Source: Desulfatitalea tepidiphila
Lineage (GTDB): Bacteria; Desulfobacterota; Desulfobacteria; Desulfobacterales; Desulfosarcinaceae
Assembly (NCBI RefSeq): GCF_001293685.1
Contig: NZ_BCAG01000001.1
Span: 124,001 to 188,000 of the forward strand
Direction of reading: 5' to 3'
Length of the DNA stretch: 64,000 nt
A model generated the notes under the pieces. The model saw only the letters and a list, made by a program, of their open reading frames with translations. It made no database searches and was not told the DNA's origin. Position numbers and translations under genes: made by a program. Below are positions 1 through 8,728 of this stretch, piece after piece (the stretch's first letter is position 1; each line of letters starts with the position of its first letter).

Positions 1-2
1 TC

Positions 3-677
3 GGCGGAGAGGATGAAGAACAGGCCGTCGATGCGTCCCCGGATGTTTCGGACCAGGACGATACGGAGGCGGCGGCTTATCCCCTGTGGGTCAGCGTGAC
101 CGCCCTGGGGTTTCTGGTGGCCCTGGTGCCGCTGGCCGTCCTTTACGGGCGCTTCATTTCTCCCTGGATCGTGCCCGGATTGATGATTTTTTTCCTGGCA
201 TTCGGCGCCCTGAGGCGGGTGCGGGTCTACGAAGTGCTGGTGGAGGGGGCCAAGGAGGGGTTTCAGGTGGCCCTGCGCATCATTCCCTACCTGGTGGCCA
301 TTCTGGTGGCGGTGGGCATGCTGCGCGCCTCCGGCGCCATGGACGCCCTGGTGGGGCTCCTGGGGGCGGTCACCGAACCGCTGGGACTGCCGGCCGAGGC
401 GCTGCCCATGGCCTTGATGCGGCCCCTGTCCGGATCCGGCGCCTACGGCATCATGGCGGCCATTATCAATGATCCGGCCATCGGGCCGGACAGTTATACC
501 GGCTATCTGGTCAGCACCTTGCAAGGTTCCACCGAGACGACCTTCTATGTGCTGGCGGTCTATTACGGCGCTGTCCAGATCCGGCGCATCCGTCACACCC
601 TGGCCGCGGCATTGACCGCCGATCTGGCCGGCGTGGTCTGCGCGATCCTGGCGTGTCTCTACGTATTTGGTTTCTAA
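3..677 (+). CDS. SpmB-like nucleoside-recognition (Gate) domain membrane protein, 5' end outside window
   Basis: The frame is open from the window edge, so the true start lies upstream; 224 residues are visible. The first ~30 residues are acidic and linker-like, then several hydrophobic segments follow. This is the pattern of a spore-maturation-protein-B/Gate domain, including the glycine-rich stretch PLSGSGAYGIMAAI. An acidic linker before an SpmB-type domain suggests the C-terminal half of an SpmA-SpmB fusion, but the N-terminal half cannot be seen. The role in non-sporulating bacteria is unknown; a transport or small-molecule gating role is inferred from the family. It ends 22 bp before the start of the SDR gene on the same strand. 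Confidence 0.7.
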   Translation, partial: GGEDEEQAVDASPDVSDQDDTEAAAYPLWVSVTALGFLVALVPLAVLYGRFISPWIVPGLMIFFLAFGALRRVRVYEVLVEGAKEGFQVALRIIPYLVAILVAVGMLRASGAMDALVGLLGAVTEPLGLPAEALPMALMRPLSGSGAYGIMAAIINDPAIGPDSYTGYLVSTLQGSTETTFYVLAVYYGAVQIRRIRHTLAAALTADLAGVVCAILACLYVFGF

Positions 678-699
678 CGGAATGAGAAAGGAGAAATCC

Positions 700-1461
700 A
701 TGACTGTTCGCTTCGATCTATCAGGAAAAGTGGCCATCGTCACCGGCGGCGGCAGAGGCATTGGACGGGCGATCGCCCTGGGGCTGGCCAAGGCCGGCGC
801 CGCGGTGGTCGTCGCCAGCCGCACGGCCGATCAGATCAACGCCGTGGCCGAGGAGATCCGGGCCAATGGCGCCCAGGCGCTGCCACTGGTGACCGATTTG
901 ACCGACGGCGCCCAACTCGAACGACTGGCCGCCGAAACCGTTCAGCAATTCGGTCGTATCGATATCCTGGTGAACAATGCGGCCCGCAGCTTCATGCGCA
1001 GCCTGATGGACCTGCGCGAGGACGGCTGGGACAAGGTGTTCGACACCAATGTCAAGGCGGTGTGGTTGCTGAGCCGCGCGGTGGCGCGTCAGATGATGGC
1101 CCAGAAAAGCGGCCGGATCATCAACATCACCACCGTGGGCGCGGAAAAGGCGGAACTGGGCATGGCCGCCTACGGGTGCAGCAAAGCGGCCCTGAAGATG
1201 CTCACCCGCTGCATGGCCCGCGAGTGGGCCGCGCTCGGTATCCAGGTCAATGCGGTGGGGCCGGGCCTGACCCGCACCGACTTCAGCAAGCCGATCTGGT
1301 CCAATCCGGACATCGAAAAGCACGTCACCGCGATGCTGCCCATGGGACGCATCGGCGAGCCGGAAGAGATCGTTCCGGCCGTGCTCTTTCTGGCCTCGGA
1401 GGCTGCCAGCTATATGACCGGCCATACCATCTACGTCGATGGGGGCGCGCTGACGACGTAG
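700..1461 (+). CDS. SDR-family NAD(P)-dependent oxidoreductase
   Basis: A 253-residue short-chain dehydrogenase/reductase. The start is ATG at 700, six bases after an AAAGGAG ribosome-binding site at 687-693. The N-terminal cofactor motif TGGGRGIG is at residues 15-22, the NNAA motif at 92-95, the structural Asn at 117, and the YxxxK catalytic pair at Y158/K162. The residue 13 before the catalytic Tyr, normally Ser, is Thr145. The C-terminus (DGG near the end) is typical of classical SDRs of the FabG/gluconate dehydrogenase type. The substrate cannot be assigned from sequence. It closely follows the SpmB-like gene and may be co-transcribed with it. Confidence 0.85.
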   Translation: MTVRFDLSGKVAIVTGGGRGIGRAIALGLAKAGAAVVVASRTADQINAVAEEIRANGAQALPLVTDLTDGAQLERLAAETVQQFGRIDILVNNAARSFMRSLMDLREDGWDKVFDTNVKAVWLLSRAVARQMMAQKSGRIINITTVGAEKAELGMAAYGCSKAALKMLTRCMAREWAALGIQVNAVGPGLTRTDFSKPIWSNPDIEKHVTAMLPMGRIGEPEEIVPAVLFLASEAASYMTGHTIYVDGGALTT

Positions 1462-1469
1462 TGCCAAGC

Positions 1470-1722
1470 CAGCGTTTCTAAGTGAATGCGTTTCATTAAA
1501 CCCGGCGTGTGTGGTACAGGTGGCCGATGCCACACGCCAAGCGGTCGAGTGCCGGTAAAATGCACGGCGGGCGGCCCAGAAACTCGCTACGCTCAAACAG
1601 TCTGGGCCGCTTGTCCGCCGTTTGCATTCGAAAGGCACTAAGACCGCAGGCGTACGTGGCCCTGGCCACCTGCTCCCCCCACGCCTGCCATCTCCGCTGC
1701 CATTCGATTCTATTATCAAAAA
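1470..1722 (+). repeat. MITE-like repeat element, copy 1, right end missing
   Basis: Begins CAGCGTTTCTAAGTGAATGC, matching the left terminal inverted repeat of the full copies. It keeps the central GC-rich hairpin and the following GTGGCC/GGCCAC hairpin, then loses similarity shortly after the ATCAAAAAACA stretch near 1715. The right inverted repeat is absent, so no target-site duplication can be assigned. It fills the space between the SDR gene and the convergent PagL-like gene, and probably lost its right end next to the PagL 3' end. Short reading frames within it are not conserved in the other copies. Confidence 0.8.
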
Positions 1723-1749
1723 ACATATATCATGGATCGATCACCACGG

Positions 1750-2334
1750 TTAGAAGCGGTAGATCAGTTCGAGCATGTGGGTGTTGAGCCCCGGGTTTTC
1801 CATGAATAGACCGGCATTGGACATGTGCTGAAAGCTGTAGCCGATGATGAACGACATGGAAAGTATGTAGTCGATGCCCACGGTCGAGGTGAACTGGAGC
1901 GATCCGCCGAAGTCTTCCGAGTCCAATTTAGATCGGGAAAGATAGGTCACGTGCACACCGGCAAAGAGGGCGAGCCGTTTGCCGGGGCTGAGCAGGTAAA
2001 GACCCGGTCCCGCCGAACCCACGAAGGTGTTTTCATCGGAAAGCAGGAAGCCTGCGTTGATCCCCAAAAAAGGGCCGACCAACCAATGCGCGTCCGATTC
2101 CCAGGTATAGGGCAGCCCACAGGCCAAAAAGAGTTCTGATTTTGTGAATTGCTCGCTGTTCCGCGTGTCGCCGACACCCGTGCGCACGCCGGCGGCCAGC
2201 CAGTTGATGTCTTCCGCGTGGACAGGGGAGTGGCCGGCCGCTGCAACGAGAATCGCCAGGGCCGGAGCCAACAGCATTCGAACCCGGTTGGTTCGGAAGA
2301 ACCCTCCTGGTGAGTCTGTGATGAACCCCCACAT
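1750..2334 (-). CDS. PagL-like lipid A 3-O-deacylase / acyloxyacyl hydrolase family outer-membrane protein
   Basis: About 194 residues from ATG 2334, which has a weak AGGA five bases upstream; an internal ATG at 2277 is an alternative. A hydrophobic signal peptide ends VHA before AEDINW. The mature part alternates like a small beta-barrel. The C-terminal region carries the PagL signature: a His-x-Ser-Asn motif (FQHMSNAG), an ENPGLNTHM segment, and a terminal aromatic (IYRF) typical of outer-membrane proteins. PagL enzymes remove the 3-O acyl chain from lipid A using a His-Ser-Glu triad; His and Ser are clear here, the acidic residue is not assigned with certainty. It is isolated, flanked on both sides by copies of the repeat element. 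Confidence 0.72.
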   Translation of the reverse strand: MWGFITDSPGGFFRTNRVRMLLAPALAILVAAAGHSPVHAEDINWLAAGVRTGVGDTRNSEQFTKSELFLACGLPYTWESDAHWLVGPFLGINAGFLLSDENTFVGSAGPGLYLLSPGKRLALFAGVHVTYLSRSKLDSEDFGGSLQFTSTVGIDYILSMSFIIGYSFQHMSNAGLFMENPGLNTHMLELIYRF

Positions 2335-2429
2335 GACGGTCCTGCACAATAATGTTGGGTTGGTGATCGAGAGTTTCGATTGAACCAATTGATGTTTAAG
2401 GCAATTCCAGACGTAAGTCAATTGAAATG

Positions 2430-2753
2430 AATTCTTAACAGCGACTCTAACTGAACGCGATTCATTAAACCCGTCGTGGTTGGAACAGGTGGCCGATGCC
2501 ACACGCCAAGCGGTCAAGAGCCAGTAAAATGCACGGCGGGCGAGCCAGAAACTCGCTGCGCTCAAACAGTCTGGACCGCTTGTCCGCCGTTTGCATTCAA
2601 CTGGCTCTAAGACCGCTGGCTCACGTGGCCCTGGCCACCTGCCCCATCCACGCCTGCCATATCCCTTGCGATGCGAATTTTTGTATCAAAAAACTTTTAA
2701 AAGACGCGCCCGTCAAGAGGAATCGCATTCAGTTGGAATTGCTGAATTCTTAA
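2430..2753 (+). repeat. MITE-like repeat element, copy 2, full length with perfect 9-bp target-site duplication
   Basis: The element occupies 2439-2744 (306 bp). The ends are imperfect inverted repeats (left CAGCGACTCTAACTG, right reverse-complement CAGCAATTCCAACTG; 21 of 25 positions agree). The direct repeat AATTCTTAA lies immediately outside both ends (2430-2438 and 2745-2753), the expected footprint of a transposition event. The interior contains the family's long central hairpin, whose arms start AATGCA/TGCATT, and flanking arms AGAGCCAGT/ACTGGCTCT that pair perfectly in this copy. No conserved coding frame is present. It fills most of the gap between the PagL-like gene and uvrA. Confidence 0.9.
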
Positions 2754-2853
2754 AAATCAACCCGGTGCCATCGGCCGTTTCTGCCTTATTTTGTTTGTTC
2801 GGCTCGAACCGCGGCAATACCGTTTACCCTGAACCGTCATGCAGGAACACAAG

Positions 2854-5800
2854 ATGACCGCCTCCATTCAACTTCGCGGCGTCCGGCAGAACAATCTTAA
2901 AGACGTCGACATCGATATCCCTCTGAACCGCATCACCGTGGTGACCGGCGTGAGCGGTTCGGGCAAATCCTCCCTGGCCTTCGATACCCTTTACGCCGAA
3001 GGCCAGCGGCGCTACGTCGAAACCTTTTCGCCCTACGCGCGGCAATTCATGGACCGCATGGACCGCCCCCAGGTCGATCGGATCCTGGGCGTGCCGCCGG
3101 CCATCGCCATCGACCGCAAGGACCCGGTGCGCACCTCGCGTTCGTCCGTGGGGACCATGACCGAACTGACCGATTACGTGAAGTTGATCTTCGCCCGCCG
3201 GGGGGTGTTGCACTGCCGTCGATGCCGCCGGCCGGTGCGGCCCGATGCGCCTGAACAGATCGTCGGGCGTCTGATCGACGAAACCGACGGGCGGCGCCTG
3301 ACCATCACCTTTCCCTACCACTGCCCGGATGGGCCCAAAGCAGGTCGCAAGACCTTGATGCGCCTGGGATACGACCGTGTATGGGTCAAGGAAGAGGTCC
3401 AAAGCCTGATGGATTTGCCGGACAACGCCTTGGAGACGGCCCTGGATGTGGTGGCCGACCGTACGACGGCGGATGCCGGTCGACGGCAGCGGCTGGTCGA
3501 TTCTCTGGAAACCGCTTTCCGCTTCGGCGGCGGCCGGGCAGATGTGTGGATCGCGGGCGGCGGCCGACAGGCTTATTCCAACCGCATACACTGCGCCCAC
3601 TGCGACATCGATTATGTCGCTCCGTTGCCCAATCTCTTTTCGTTCAACAGCCCCCTGGGCGCCTGCGACACCTGTCGGGGATTCGGGCGGGTGATCGACA
3701 TGGATCTGGACCTGATCATTCCCGATCCGGCGCGCTCGCTGGAACAGGGGGCCATCAAACCTTTCGGCGGAGCGGCCGAGGGGCGCTTCGAGTACCGGGA
3801 TTTGAGCGGATTCTGCCGCGAACGGGGCATTGCCATGGATGCCCCCTTCCGCCGGTTGCCGGCTGATCAGCGACAAGCGATCATCGACGGTGACGACGGT
3901 TATTACGGCATCCGCGGCTATTTTCAATGGCTGGAGAGCCGCAGTTACAAGATGCATGTGCGCGTCTTCCTGTCGCGTTATCGCAGCTACGATCTCTGTC
4001 CGGCCTGCCACGGCACCCGCTTCAAGCCCGAGACTCTGCTGTACCGCATCGAGGGCCGCACCATCGCCGAAGTCTATGCCCTCAACGTGGATCAGGCCCT
4101 GGCCTTTTTCGACGACCTGGAACGTTGCGTCCGGGACGAAGCCGACGTCCTTGTGCTCGGGGAGATCACGGGGCGCCTGCGGTATCTGCGGGATGTGGGG
4201 CTGGGCTACCTGACCCTGGATCGCCAGTCTCGCACCCTGTCGGGCGGCGAGGTGCAGCGGGTGGCCCTCGCATCGGCCCTTGGTGCATCCCTGGTCAACA
4301 CCCTCTATGTACTCGACGAGCCGAGCATCGGCCTGCACCCCAGGGACAACGAGCGACTGGCCCGCATTCTGCAGCGGCTCCGCGACCTGCCCAACACCAT
4401 CGTGGTGGTGGAGCACGATCCGGCCATCATCCGGGCGGCCGACTACCTGCTCGATATGGGCCCCCGGGCCGGCGAGCAGGGCGGGCGTGTCATGTACTTC
4501 GGTCCCGTGGCAGAGGCCGGGACCTCCTTGACCGGCCAATATCTTTCGGGAGAAAAAACCATTCCCATGCCGGTTCGACGCCGGACGCCCAGACGCGGCC
4601 AATGGCTCACCGTGCGCGGGGCGGCCGAGCACAACCTGAAATCCATAGACGTGAGGCTTCCCTTGGGGATGCTGGTGTGCCTGACCGGCGTGAGCGGTTC
4701 GGGCAAGTCCACCCTGGCCGAGGAGATTCTCTATAAAGGGGTCAAGCGCCGGCTCGGCGAGGGCGAAGGCCGGCCGGGCAGGTTCCGCCGGATCGACGGC
4801 GGTGAAAAGATACGGCAGGTCGAACTGGTCGATCAGCGGCCCATCGGCCGCACGCCGCGGGCCAATGTGCTGACCTACACCAAGGCGATGGACCCGATCC
4901 GCCGGTTGTTGGCCGCCACGGAGACGGCCGTTGCCCGGGGATTTGGTCCCGGTCACTTCTCGTTCAACGTGGCCGGCGGCCGCTGCGAGACCTGCAAGGG
5001 CGAAGGTTACGAGACCGTGGAGATGCAATTTCTCTCCGATGTCTTTATTTCGTGCCCCGACTGCCAGGGCAAACGTTTCAAGCCCGAGGTGCTGGAGGTC
5101 GTCTACCGGGAGCATAATATCCACCAGATCCTGCAGCTGACCGTGGATGAGGCCTTGGTGTTCTTCGGCGATCAATCCAGAATCGTCGCCGCCCTGCAGC
5201 CGCTTGCCGATGTGGGGCTGGGCTATCTGAGGCTGGGGCAGCCGATTTCGACCTTTTCGGGCGGCGAGGCCCAGCGCCTCAAGCTTTCACGCTACCTGGG
5301 GGTCGGCCGCCAGGCGCGGCTGCTGATTTTTGACGAGCCCACCACCGGTCTGCACCTGGCCGATATCGCCACCTTGCTGCAGGTGATGCAGCGCCTGGTG
5401 GACGAGGGCAACAGCATCCTGATCATCGAGCACCACCTGGATGTGATCAAATCTGCCGACTGGGTCATCGACCTGGGGCCCGAGGGCGGCGACGGCGGCG
5501 GACGGGTGGTGGCCGTCGGCCCGCCCGAAACCATTGCCGCTGCGCCCGCGTCGCACACCGGCCGATTTTTGAAGCCCTGCCTGGAGGGCCGTATCGAAGC
5601 CGCGGCGCGGGTTGCGCCGCCGGCCGCTTCGGACAATGGCGGTGCGATCCAAGTGCGCGGCGCACGGGAGCACAACCTGAAAAATGTGGACCTGGCCGTT
5701 CCCCACAACCAGTTGGTGGTGTTGACCGGGGTGAGCGGCTCGGGCAAGTCCACATTGGCGTTCGACATCCTGTTCGCCGAAGGGCAACGCCGCTACCTGG

Positions 5801-8142
5801 AGAGCCTGGCGCCTTACGTGCGCCAATATATGAAGATCCTCGAGCGGCCCGAAGTGGATCTGGTCACCGGTCTGTCGCCCACCGTGGCCATCGAACAACG
5901 CATCAGCCACACCAGCCGGCGGTCGACCGTGGCGACCTTGACCGAGATTTATCATTTTCTGCGCCTGCTCTACTCCAAGCTGGGCAATGCCCATTGCCCG
6001 GGATGCTTGCGGCCCCTGTCGCGTCAGAGCGAAGCGGAGGTCAAAGAACGGATCGCCGGCCGCTACGGTCGAAGAGGGGTATTGCTCTTGGCGCCCAAGA
6101 TCGCCGGGCGCAAGGGCTATCACAAAGAGGTGCTCGCCCGAGCCCTGAAACTCGGATACGACCGTGCCCGCGTAGACGGCCAGATGGTGGCGCTGACGCC
6201 GGGCATGGCCTTGAGCCGCTACCATGACCATTCCATCGATCTGGTGGTGGGTGAAATTCCCAACGGACGGGGCGCAGAAGCGCGCCTGACGGATCTGGTG
6301 AACACGGCGCTGAAAGAAGGGGACGGGACCCTGATCGTGCTCGATCCGGAAAGCGGCCGGGAGGAGCTGTCCAGCGTACACGGCCGCTGCCCCTCCTGCG
6401 GCCTGGGCGCGGTTCAGGGCGATCCACGGCTTTTTTCCTTCAATTCCCCCCAGGGCGCCTGCCCGCGTTGCGATGGATTGGGGGTTGTGGGCGTGGACGA
6501 GTTCCGGGAGGGAAAAGATGCCAAGATCTGCCCCGACTGCCAGGGCAGCCGATTGCGGCCGGAAGCCTTGTCGGTGCAGGTTCAGGGGCGCACCATCTGG
6601 GACTTGGTGCGGCAACCGGCCGGTGAACTGCTCCCCATCCTGGATCGCCTGTCGTTCCCCGAACAACAGGGTCCCCTGGCAGACCCCATTTTGAGCGAGC
6701 TCAAGACCCGCCTGGCCTTGATGAACCGGCTGGGCCTGGGCTATTTGGCCCTCTCGCGCTCGGGCGACACCCTTTCGGGCGGTGAGGCGCAACGGGTGCG
6801 GCTGGCGGCCCAGCTCGGTTCCAACCTCACCGGCGTCACCTATATCCTGGATGAGCCCACCATCGGCCTGCACGCGCGGGACAACCATATCCTGGTGGAG
6901 GCCCTGGGCGACCTGCGCGACCGGGGCAACACCGTCATCGTGGTCGAGCACGACGAAGAGACCATCCGGGCCGCAGACACGATCATCGACCTGGGGCCCG
7001 GGGCCGGTGCCAACGGCGGGCGCGTGGTGGCCGCGGGCGGCCTGGACGACCTGCGGCGCGAGCCCGCTTCGGTCACCGGAGCGGTGCTCGAGCGCGGCCG
7101 AACCCGGATCACCAGCCGGATGCGCCCCTGCCGGCGGGGTCCGGCATTGAAGATCGTCGGCGCCTCGGCCAACAATCTCAAAGGCATCGACGTGCGCCTG
7201 CCCCTCAACCGACTGATCTGCGTGACCGGCGTGAGCGGTTCGGGAAAGTCCAGCCTGGTCAAGAAGACCCTCTACCAGGGACTTCATCAGCGGCTGCGAG
7301 GCCAGTCGCTGTCCAGTGACACGTGCAAGGGCATGGAAGGCTGGCAGGCGCTGACTCGCGTCCTGGAAGTGGACCACACCCCCATCGGCCGGACGCCCCG
7401 ATCGGTGCCGGCCTCCTACGTGGGCTTTCTCACCGACATCCGTAATCTCTTCGCCCAGGTACCGGAGGCGCGGGCCAGGGGATACGGAGCGGCCCGTTTC
7501 TCATTCAATGTGGAAGAGGGCCGTTGTCCGGCCTGCAAGGGACAGGGACGTCCCAAGGTGGAGATGGCCTTTCTGCCCGATGTGTATGTGCCTTGCGAGG
7601 TGTGCGGCGGAGCGCGCTACAATGCGGAGACGCTGGCGATTCGATACAAAGGCAGGCACATGGCCGAGGTGTTGCAGATGACCTTTGCCGAGGCCTTGCA
7701 GTTCTTCTCGGCCATACCGAAGATTCGCCAGGCGGTGCAGTTCGTCTGCGACATCGGGCTGGGTTACCTGCAGCTGGGCCAGCCCAGCCCCACCCTGTCG
7801 GGCGGGGAGGCCCAACGCATCAAGCTGGCCCGGGAGATGGCCCAACGCGCCAACGGTCCGACCCTTTATCTTCTGGACGAGCCCAGCACCGGTCTGCATC
7901 CCGCCGATGTGCACCTGTTGATCGACGTGCTTCAGGGGCTGGTGGCACAGGGACATACGGTGGTGACCATCGAACACAATATGGAGATCATCAATGCGGC
8001 CGATTATCTCATCGACCTGGGGCCCGAGGGCGGAGCAGCCGGTGGAAAGCTGGTGGCCGTGGGCTCACCCCGGGAGATGCTGGGCAAGACGAAGAGATCG
8101 CACACCGCCCGCTACCTCGAGCGATATCTGGATGGGCATTGA
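2854..8142 (+). CDS. uvrA: Tandem (four-ABC-module) excinuclease UvrA
   Basis: 1762 residues, about twice the usual ~940 of UvrA. Two UvrA-like units are fused head to tail. Four P-loops, all GVSGSGKS, lie near residues 32, 612, 959 and 1459. Four signature motifs follow (LSGGEVQRV, FSGGEAQRL, LSGGEAQRV, LSGGEAQRI). Paired CxxC zinc-binding motifs occur in each unit, for example HCRRC, CETC/CPDC and CPAC/CEVC. UvrA recognises bulky DNA lesions and loads UvrB; canonical UvrA works as a dimer. ATG 2854 is preferred over ATG 2839 because AGGAA sits about six bases before it. Double-length UvrA is known in chlamydiae and some other lineages, so the length is not an assembly error in itself. No other uvr gene is nearby. 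Confidence 0.92.
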   Translation: MTASIQLRGVRQNNLKDVDIDIPLNRITVVTGVSGSGKSSLAFDTLYAEGQRRYVETFSPYARQFMDRMDRPQVDRILGVPPAIAIDRKDPVRTSRSSVGTMTELTDYVKLIFARRGVLHCRRCRRPVRPDAPEQIVGRLIDETDGRRLTITFPYHCPDGPKAGRKTLMRLGYDRVWVKEEVQSLMDLPDNALETALDVVADRTTADAGRRQRLVDSLETAFRFGGGRADVWIAGGGRQAYSNRIHCAHCDIDYVAPLPNLFSFNSPLGACDTCRGFGRVIDMDLDLIIPDPARSLEQGAIKPFGGAAEGRFEYRDLSGFCRERGIAMDAPFRRLPADQRQAIIDGDDGYYGIRGYFQWLESRSYKMHVRVFLSRYRSYDLCPACHGTRFKPETLLYRIEGRTIAEVYALNVDQALAFFDDLERCVRDEADVLVLGEITGRLRYLRDVGLGYLTLDRQSRTLSGGEVQRVALASALGASLVNTLYVLDEPSIGLHPRDNERLARILQRLRDLPNTIVVVEHDPAIIRAADYLLDMGPRAGEQGGRVMYFGPVAEAGTSLTGQYLSGEKTIPMPVRRRTPRRGQWLTVRGAAEHNLKSIDVRLPLGMLVCLTGVSGSGKSTLAEEILYKGVKRRLGEGEGRPGRFRRIDGGEKIRQVELVDQRPIGRTPRANVLTYTKAMDPIRRLLAATETAVARGFGPGHFSFNVAGGRCETCKGEGYETVEMQFLSDVFISCPDCQGKRFKPEVLEVVYREHNIHQILQLTVDEALVFFGDQSRIVAALQPLADVGLGYLRLGQPISTFSGGEAQRLKLSRYLGVGRQARLLIFDEPTTGLHLADIATLLQVMQRLVDEGNSILIIEHHLDVIKSADWVIDLGPEGGDGGGRVVAVGPPETIAAAPASHTGRFLKPCLEGRIEAAARVAPPAASDNGGAIQVRGAREHNLKNVDLAVPHNQLVVLTGVSGSGKSTLAFDILFAEGQRRYLESLAPYVRQYMKILERPEVDLVTGLSPTVAIEQRISHTSRRSTVATLTEIYHFLRLLYSKLGNAHCPGCLRPLSRQSEAEVKERIAGRYGRRGVLLLAPKIAGRKGYHKEVLARALKLGYDRARVDGQMVALTPGMALSRYHDHSIDLVVGEIPNGRGAEARLTDLVNTALKEGDGTLIVLDPESGREELSSVHGRCPSCGLGAVQGDPRLFSFNSPQGACPRCDGLGVVGVDEFREGKDAKICPDCQGSRLRPEALSVQVQGRTIWDLVRQPAGELLPILDRLSFPEQQGPLADPILSELKTRLALMNRLGLGYLALSRSGDTLSGGEAQRVRLAAQLGSNLTGVTYILDEPTIGLHARDNHILVEALGDLRDRGNTVIVVEHDEETIRAADTIIDLGPGAGANGGRVVAAGGLDDLRREPASVTGAVLERGRTRITSRMRPCRRGPALKIVGASANNLKGIDVRLPLNRLICVTGVSGSGKSSLVKKTLYQGLHQRLRGQSLSSDTCKGMEGWQALTRVLEVDHTPIGRTPRSVPASYVGFLTDIRNLFAQVPEARARGYGAARFSFNVEEGRCPACKGQGRPKVEMAFLPDVYVPCEVCGGARYNAETLAIRYKGRHMAEVLQMTFAEALQFFSAIPKIRQAVQFVCDIGLGYLQLGQPSPTLSGGEAQRIKLAREMAQRANGPTLYLLDEPSTGLHPADVHLLIDVLQGLVAQGHTVVTIEHNMEIINAADYLIDLGPEGGAAGGKLVAVGSPREMLGKTKRSHTARYLERYLDGH

Positions 8143-8280
8143 TCGACAGGCTGGGTTGATTTACGATCTGTTGCCATGTTCACAATAGAAAAATGTCCGT
8201 CGCAGAGGGCTCAACAAGAAGTTCAACGGATTCAAAGGGCCGTGTCGCTGATTCATCCTTCATAAGCTTCGATTCAAGAC

Positions 8281-8664
8281 ATGGATATTTACGTTAAGCG
8301 AGTATACGACCGAGCGGCTTCGGAAGACGGATTTCGAATTCTGGTCGATCGGCTGTGGCCAAGAGGGCTGTCAAAAACGACTGCGAAGATAGATTTGTGG
8401 CTGAAGTCCCTGGCGCCTTCAAATGATCTCCGGAAATGGTACCAGCATGATTCCGAGAAGTGGCCGGAATTCAAACAGCGATATTTCGCCGAATTGGATT
8501 CAAACGAGGATTCTGTCAACGAGATTATCGGTCATTTGAAGAAGGGCAGAGTTTGCTTGTTGTATTCATCAAAGGAGTCCCAATACAACAATGCCGTAGC
8601 CTTGAAAGATTACCTGAACAACCTGGTAAAGCAGTGGCGCGGTGCGCAGATCCGGTATTCGTGA
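8281..8664 (+). CDS. DUF488 (YeaO-like) family protein
   Basis: 127 residues with the DUF488/YeaO hallmarks: an N-terminal IYVKRVYD segment, the motif [14 protein letters not shown], and later RYFAEL and LLYSSKE. The biochemical function of this family is not established. There is no strong ribosome-binding site before the ATG, and the base composition is noticeably lower in GC than uvrA upstream and the kinase downstream. This is consistent with independent acquisition, but the evidence is weak. The 138 bases between uvrA and this gene hold nothing I recognise. Confidence 0.8.
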   Translation: MDIYVKRVYDRAASEDGFRILVDRLWPRGLSKTTAKIDLWLKSLAPSNDLRKWYQHDSEKWPEFKQRYFAELDSNEDSVNEIIGHLKKGRVCLLYSSKESQYNNAVALKDYLNNLVKQWRGAQIRYS

Positions 8665-8728
8665 AACTGATATGGCTCACCTTCACGAAACCTGAGGGCG
8701 AGCCCCTCGCGACCAGCCACGCCGATAT

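Noticed and set aside
1496-1726. Reading frames within the repeat copies (also 51096-51362 and parts of 2450-2565), containing FERSEFLGRPPCIL-like peptides
   Set aside because: The frame is interrupted in copy 3 and different frames are open in different copies; similarity is in DNA structure (hairpin arms), not in protein.
2824-5175. Long minus-strand frames opposite uvrA (also 5287-7377)
   Set aside because: Shadow frames due to high GC at third positions; the plus strand encodes a clear UvrA with all motifs.
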